Assembly: GCA_036676195.1 (NCBI GenBank)
Contig: JAKFDK010000141.1
Coordinates: forward strand, 1 to 38,109
DNA from: JAKFDK01 sp036676195
GTDB taxonomy: Bacteria; Bacillota; Sulfobacillia; Symbiobacteriales; ZC4RG38
Reading direction: 5' to 3'
Length of the DNA: 38,109 nt
Both the position numbers and the translations under genes were made by a program. Positions 34,419 to 38,109 of the stretch are shown one piece after another; position 1 is the first letter of the stretch; every line of letters begins with the position of its first letter. The notes beneath the pieces were generated by a model. It saw nothing but the letters and a program-made list of their open reading frames with translations, did not search any database and was not told the origin of the DNA.

Positions 34419-35169
34419 AGGGGTGAGCCGGCATTTCGGCGGCCTTTGCGCTTTGAATCAGATCGACCTACACCTGGAGCCCGGTGAACTGGTGGGCTTG
34501 ATCGGCCCGAACGGCGCCGGCAAGACCACTGCTTTCAATGTCATTACCGGGGTGTTTCCGCCGACCTCCGGGCGGGTGCTGCTTGAAGGCAGGGACCTGA
34601 CCGGATGGCCTTCGTACCGGGTAACGCAAATGGGCATCGCCCGGACCTTTCAGAACATCCGGCTGTTTGCGGGGATGACGGTGCTGGACAATGTGCTGAC
34701 GGCCATGCACCCGCGTGCCGGCTACTCCCTGCTTGACGCCTTTGTCCGCTCACCGCGCTTCCGGCGGCGTGAGGCGGTCCTGCACCAGGAGGCCATGTCG
34801 CTCCTGGCCGCGGTCGGTTTGCAAGACCTGTGCCACCGTCCGGCCGGGTCCCTGCCCTACGGCGCCCAGCGCCGTCTGGAAATCGTGCGAGCCCTGGCGA
34901 CCAGGCCCCGGCTGCTGCTGCTGGACGAACCGGCGGCCGGAATGAACCCGACGGAAGTGGCCGATCTGACTGCGTTCATCCGCGGCATCCGCCGTGACTT
35001 TAACCTGACCATTCTGCTGATCGAGCACCAGATGGATCTGGTCATGAACCTTTGTGAGCGGCTGGTGGTGCTGGACTTCGGTGAGATCATCGCCAAGGGT
35101 ACCCCGGACAGCATTCGGGAGAATCCCCGTGTGCTGACGGCCTACCTGGGAAAGGGGATGGACGGGTGA
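34399..35169 (+). CDS. livG: Branched-chain amino acid ABC ATPase LivG
   Basis: ATPase of 256 aa: Walker A G-P-N-G-A-G-K-T-T, signature region L-P-Y-G-A-Q-R-R-L-E-I (the LivG form), Walker B L-L-L-L-D-E-P-A-A-G-M-N and H in I-E-H-Q-M-D. The ATG at 34399 has AAGGG 8 nt upstream; an ATG at 34393 is also possible. It overlaps livM by 20 nt. Confidence 0.93.
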   Translation: MPLLACEGVSRHFGGLCALNQIDLHLEPGELVGLIGPNGAGKTTAFNVITGVFPPTSGRVLLEGRDLTGWPSYRVTQMGIARTFQNIRLFAGMTVLDNVLTAMHPRAGYSLLDAFVRSPRFRRREAVLHQEAMSLLAAVGLQDLCHRPAGSLPYGAQRRLEIVRALATRPRLLLLDEPAAGMNPTEVADLTAFIRGIRRDFNLTILLIEHQMDLVMNLCERLVVLDFGEIIAKGTPDSIRENPRVLTAYLGKGMDG

Positions 35170-35885
35170 TCCTCCGAGTCAGTGACCTGCAGGTCAGTTA
35201 TGGCGCCATCGCCGCCTTGCATGGCGTTTCCTTTACCGTGGCGGCGGGTGAAATCGTCACCCTGATCGGCGCCAACGGCGCCGGCAAATCGACCGCCCTG
35301 CGGACGGTTTCCGGCTTGCAGCGGCCCGGCGGGGGGTCCATTCACTACCGCGACCGGGAGATCACCCGCATCCCCGCCCACCGCATGGTGTCGCTGGGCA
35401 TGAGCCATGTCCCGGAGGGGCGCCGGATTTTCGCCAACCTGACGGTGTACGAAAACCTGGAAATGGGGGCCTATGTCACGCCGACGGCGCATTTTCGCCG
35501 CAACCTGGAGCGGGTCTGGCAAAGCTTTCCCCGGCTGCAGGAGCGGGCAGGCCAGTTGGCCGGCACCCTGTCCGGCGGCGAGCAGCAGATGCTGGCGATG
35601 GGCCGGGCGCTGATGGCCAGTCCGGAGCTGCTGCTGCTTGACGAGCCCTCCATGGGCCTTTCCCCGTTGCTGGTGCAGGAGATCTTTCGCATGATCCAGC
35701 AGATCAACGCCCAGGGGACCGCGGTCCTGCTGGTGGAACAGAACGCCGCCATGGCTCTGGCCATTGCGCACCGCGGCTACGTGCTTGAGACCGGACGGAT
35801 TGTGCTGTCCGGGCCGGCGGCGGAGCTGCGGGCGCACCCCGCCGTTGGTCAGGCCTACCTGGGGCGTGCGCCCCGGGACGGGTAG
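35166..35885 (+). CDS. livF: Branched-chain amino acid ABC ATPase LivF
   Basis: ATPase of 239 aa: Walker A G-A-N-G-A-G-K-S-T, signature L-S-G-G-E-Q-Q-M-L-A, Walker B L-L-L-L-D-E-P-S-M-G-L-S, and V-E-Q-N in the H-loop region. The GTG overlaps the livG stop as GTGA, so translation is coupled. Last gene of the sigma54 operon, followed by a strong terminator. Confidence 0.94.
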   Translation: MILRVSDLQVSYGAIAALHGVSFTVAAGEIVTLIGANGAGKSTALRTVSGLQRPGGGSIHYRDREITRIPAHRMVSLGMSHVPEGRRIFANLTVYENLEMGAYVTPTAHFRRNLERVWQSFPRLQERAGQLAGTLSGGEQQMLAMGRALMASPELLLLDEPSMGLSPLLVQEIFRMIQQINAQGTAVLLVEQNAAMALAIAHRGYVLETGRIVLSGPAAELRAHPAVGQAYLGRAPRDG

Positions 35886-35918
35886 CGCCCCGGGCGGAGG
35901 CTGGGCACCTCGTTATCG

Positions 35919-35949
35919 GCGGTGGCGAAGGCCACCGCTCTGTCTTTTT
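35919..35949 (+). terminator. Intrinsic terminator of the Liv operon
   Basis: An 8-bp GC stem (35919-35926/35931-35938), GAAG loop and TCTGTCTTTTT tail, 33 nt after livF. Confidence 0.87.
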
Positions 35950-36581
35950 GTGGTCAGTCCGTCGGTCAGGCCACCCTGGTTTCTCGGGCTGGTGCAGGGT
36001 AAGGCCGGACGCACTGGGTGGACATTCTGGCTCAAGCAGCCGTGGGGGGAGCCGCGGCCCTGCGCAGCAGCACAACCCTGGTCCCTGCAGGTCTGTGCGC
36101 CTGAGCGGGCTTTGTTCCCCAACTGAGCGAGTCTGTGTTCAGAGATCGGGGGGAGATTCTCTCGATCGTCAAATTCCAAAGGCCAACTCGGGGGGCTTAG
36201 CCTTAAATTTTTGATGAACTCGCCTTACACAGCGGCCTGAAGATGGGATTTCAGCCATTCCGCCTGGTTTTCGACCCCCGAAAGCGGCTGAAGCGCCCAG
36301 GAAAGCCCCCTGTTCGTCAATTGTTTGGTGGCAGTTCCACTTGGCGGCTAGAACTGCGTGCCAAGCTACAGGGAGGTGTTGGACCGGAGATAGGACCAGG
36401 TCTGGTTCTCAGCCACACCGAAGAACCTGTCATCGAGGCCCTTGGGCGGCCCTGAGCTCCCCGAGATGACTCGGTGGTAGTCTTTTGAGTTGAATGTAGG
36501 GGATCCGTGTCCGATCGGAAGGGTACCTGTGCGGTCGGCCAGGGCCCCTATTTCCGGGATATTCCAGCAGGCGCCCGCCAC
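35950..36581. other. Gene-poor stretch, no supported gene
   Basis: Only short frames without ribosome sites are present on both strands. Minus-strand translations around 36100-36580 are broken by several stops and show no motif I recognise. It could be a decayed gene or mobile element, but nothing here proves that. Confidence 0.45.
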
Positions 36582-36621
36582 AAAGCCCTGAACCCCCGCT
36601 ACGTACGGGGTTGAGGGCTTT
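36582..36621 (+). terminator. Terminator-like hairpin with no upstream gene
   Basis: An outer 8-bp stem (36582-36589/36614-36621), one mismatch, then a 6-bp stem (36591-36596/36607-36612), followed by CTCTTG. It looks like the other plus-strand terminators here but follows a stretch with no evident gene. Confidence 0.55.
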
Positions 36622-36650
36622 CTCTTGTGGCTTGCGCCAGTAAGCGCTGG

Positions 36651-36860
36651 CCGGCACGCTCACAGCGAGCACCGGCACGCTGAATGCGAGCACCGGCACG
36701 CTCACAGCGAGCACCGGCACGCTGAATGCGAGCACCGGCGCGCTCACAGCGAGCACCGGCACGCTGACGGCGAGCACCGGCGCGCTGACGGCGAGCACCG
36801 GCACGCTGACGGCGAGCACCGGCACGCTGACGGCGAGCACCGGCACGCTCACTGCGAGCA
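36651..36860. repeat. Ten tandem copies of a 21-bp repeat
   Basis: Ten consecutive units of exactly 21 bp, each beginning CCGGC(A/G)CGCT and ending GCGAGCA, with variation mainly at units' positions 6 and 11-15 (CACAG, GAATG, GACGG, CACTG). An eleventh copy is degenerate from 36861. There are no spacers, so it is not a CRISPR. Because 21 is a multiple of three, it stays open on both strands: the plus frame gives a His-rich heptad (E-H-R-H-A) and the minus frame a V-P-V-L-A-V-S heptad. Neither is shown to be translated. Confidence 0.92.
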
Positions 36861-36931
36861 CCGACGGCTTTCCCTCAGGCTGCACCAGCATCCATGTCTT
36901 CAAAATGCAGGAAAACATTTATTGACACCTA

Positions 36932-36960
36932 TTGACATGGAAAACCCCTTAGTTTACCAT
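36932..36960 (+). promoter_or_regulatory. Sigma-A promoter for the small basic protein gene
   Basis: TTGACA (36932-36937), 17 nt, TACCAT (36955-36960). A second TTGACA lies 10 bp upstream (36922-36927). An AT-rich leader of repeated TAAATA/GATAAATA words follows up to the ribosome site. Confidence 0.7.
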
Positions 36961-37025
36961 TAAAGAGTAAATAAATAAGAGATAAATAGATAAAGGTAGC
37001 ACAGAAACAGACGGGAGGCTATGAG

Positions 37026-37562
37026 ATGGCTGAGAATTCTCCGATCCAACTGGTACCTATTGATCTGCGCGAAGAAGCGAACCGGCGTCGCAGTGAACCG
37101 TTCCGGGGTGCCCGTGCGGAAGGGCGAGGCTGGGTGGAGTTTACAGCCGCTGCCCGCGGCCGACTGCTGGATCTGTGGCGGGCAGCAGGGCGGGAGGGCC
37201 GGCCGGAGGCAGTGAAGCCGCTGCGGGGAGAAGGCCGATCCCTGGGGTTGCTGCCCTGTGACCTGGCGACACCGGGGCGCATCCCGCTGACCTGGAGCAG
37301 GAAAGGCCGGACCGTGGCCGCCGACCTGGGGGATATTTTCACCCTGCTGCAAGTCACCATTCCCAGGGACCACTGGATCGACCTGACCATGATTGAACAG
37401 GTGGATGCCAACTGGGGGAACGTCCTGTTCAGCAACCTGGAAGACACACCGGCGCGCCGGCAGGAACGCCGTGTGCGCCGGGGCGGTAAACGCAGCGAAA
37501 GTCAGCCCGCCCCGGGGGCGGGGGCCACAGACCAGGTCGCCGGCGGAGCGCAGCCGCAGTAA
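37026..37562 (+). CDS. Unknown small basic protein
   Basis: A 178-aa protein that I do not recognise. GGGAGG (37013-37018) lies 7 nt before the ATG at 37026; the ATG at 37021 is in another frame. It has no signal peptide or membrane segment. Arg-rich stretches are at residues ~14-35 and ~143-158, with a more ordered middle (I-P-L-T-W-S-R-K-G-R-T-V-A-A-D-L-G-D-I-F-T-L-L) and a Gly/Ala/Gln-rich tail. The charge could fit nucleic-acid binding, but no fold is identified. Monocistronic between its own promoter and a strong terminator, next to tRNA genes. Confidence 0.75.
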   Translation: MAENSPIQLVPIDLREEANRRRSEPFRGARAEGRGWVEFTAAARGRLLDLWRAAGREGRPEAVKPLRGEGRSLGLLPCDLATPGRIPLTWSRKGRTVAADLGDIFTLLQVTIPRDHWIDLTMIEQVDANWGNVLFSNLEDTPARRQERRVRRGGKRSESQPAPGAGATDQVAGGAQPQ

Positions 37563-37573
37563 CCCGACGCATC

Positions 37574-37613
37574 AACCCACAATCCCGTGCCAGGCACGGG
37601 ATTGTGGGTTTTT
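37574..37613 (+). terminator. Intrinsic terminator of the small basic protein gene
   Basis: A perfect 17-bp stem (37574-37590/37594-37610), 3-nt loop and TTTTT at 37609-37613. It is the strongest terminator in the window. Confidence 0.9.
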
Positions 37614-37800
37614 CACATGTCGGCCCCGGTCGCCTTGCCGAACCGGTCATCCCGGTCGTCCTAATGCTGAGGCCGGCCATCGTCACCACGATCAGACTGT
37701 GGACGTAGCCTCGCAGGTCAGTCAACGCCGACGCGAAGATGGGACGGCTCCTTCGGCAGAAATACCGTTGGCTGATGTCTCAATATCCACAACGTACCAG

Positions 37801-37829
37801 TTGCCAAGCAAAGAGGCTCTTGATATAAT
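37801..37829 (+). promoter_or_regulatory. tRNA operon promoter
   Basis: TTGCCA (37801-37806), 17 nt and a consensus TATAAT (37824-37829), about 29 nt before the first tRNA. The ~190 nt before it (37614-37800) hold nothing I can support. Confidence 0.8.
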
Positions 37830-37857
37830 CATAACCCGGTGGTCAGCCGGACAGCAT

Positions 37858-37928
37858 GGACCGCTAGCTCAATTGGTAGAGCATCCGACTCTTAATCGGA
37901 CGGTTATAGGTTCCTATACGGTCCACCA
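37858..37928 (+). tRNA. tRNA-Lys(CTT) with a shortened T arm, possible pseudo-tRNA
   Basis: Acceptor, D arm (GCTC...GAGC) and anticodon arm (TCCGA-CTCTTAA-TCGGA, anticodon CTT) are normal, and CCA is encoded at 37926-37928. The T arm reads ATAGG-TT-CCTAT: five bases of the usual TTCGAAT loop are missing, making the body 68 nt and not ~73. The acceptor also has a C7-A66 mismatch. It may be inactive, or the gap may be a sequence error. Confidence 0.75.
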
Positions 37929-37941
37929 GTGTCCTGCAAAT

Positions 37942-38017
37942 GCGGGTTTAGCTCAGCTGGTAGAGCGCCACCTTGCCAAGGTGGAGGTCGCGCGTTCGAA
38001 TCGCGTAACCCGCTCCA
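37942..38017 (+). tRNA. tRNA-Gly(GCC)
   Basis: Complete cloverleaf: acceptor GCGGGTT/AACCCGC, anticodon loop TTGCCAA (GCC), T loop TTCGAAT and encoded CCA at 38015-38017. Confidence 0.96.
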
Positions 38018-38022
38018 TGAAT

Positions 38023-38097
38023 GGGTGCTTAGCTCAGCGGGAGAGCACTTCCTTCACACGGAAGGGGTCGCAGGTTCAATCCCTGCAGCGCCCACCA
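38023..38097 (+). tRNA. tRNA-Val(CAC)
   Basis: Complete cloverleaf: acceptor GGGTGCT/AGCGCCC with one G-T pair, anticodon loop TTCACAC (CAC), T loop TTCAATC and encoded CCA at 38095-38097. Confidence 0.95.
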
Positions 38098-38109
38098 GTG
38101 TCCCTTTAT

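Noticed and set aside
35950..36581. Remnant of an insertion sequence
   Set aside because: No inverted ends, target duplication or transposase motif could be identified; translations are broken and unrecognised.
36651..36860. CRISPR array
   Set aside because: Units are contiguous with no spacers, and no cas genes are near.
36430..36918. Minus-strand gene through the repeat array
   Set aside because: It runs through a terminator hairpin and a non-repetitive tail without recognisable features; the weak TAGGTG site is not enough.
36625..36963. His-rich protein gene over the repeat array
   Set aside because: The TTG start has no ribosome site, and the open frame follows from the repeat length being a multiple of three.

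Overview
The window is GC-rich, densely packed bacterial DNA. A high-GC Firmicute (Bacillota, Symbiobacterium/Thermaerobacter-like) is the best guess. The support is strong GGAGG ribosome sites with frequent GTG/TTG starts, a YcbA/YcbB-type two-component pair, a copper-amine-oxidase-N-type surface domain, a Fur-box promoter and tRNA genes with encoded CCA. The genus cannot be settled from the sequence.

Layout. (1) 1-922: a LysR regulator that lacks only the first two bases of its ATG, converging on a minus-strand operon (7584-979). That operon encodes an IclR regulator, an AprA/FrdA-like flavoprotein, a 2[4Fe-4S] ferredoxin, an SsuABC-like importer and a YeiH-type exporter. It looks like import, redox processing and sulfur-oxyanion export for a sulfonate-like compound. 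(2) 7953-9734: a soluble chemoreceptor with a C-terminal sensor, converging on a YdcF-like protein. (3) 10591-23996: two divergent operons from one 280-bp control region. The leftward operon has an Fe3+ permease, a small-multidrug-export protein, UDP-glucose dehydrogenase, a sugar epimerase and an Fe3+ ATPase. The rightward operon has a membrane phosphodiesterase-GT2 fusion, two surface proteins sharing a repeated helical domain, a GT-C-type glycosyltransferase and the Fe3+ binding lipoprotein. The rightward promoter carries a 17/19 Fur box, so an iron importer appears to be wired to a glycan/surface-protein system. This is the strongest candidate for something undescribed.

(4) 23998-26685: an Fsr-like MFS transporter and a PAS-AAA+-Fis sigma54 activator, divergent from (5) 26924-35885: chemoreceptor, YcbA-like kinase, YcbB-like response regulator and a complete Liv ABC transporter. 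A near-perfect sigma54 promoter and a repeated inverted-repeat upstream site lie between the two divergent units. (6) 35886-37025 holds no convincing gene but contains terminators and ten exact-length 21-bp tandem repeats. (7) 37026-37562: a small unknown basic protein with its own promoter and terminator. (8) 37801-38097: promoter and tRNA-Lys(CTT), tRNA-Gly(GCC), tRNA-Val(CAC). The Lys gene lacks five bases of its T loop.

Many starts were reassigned by ribosome-binding-site position; each case is explained in its entry.
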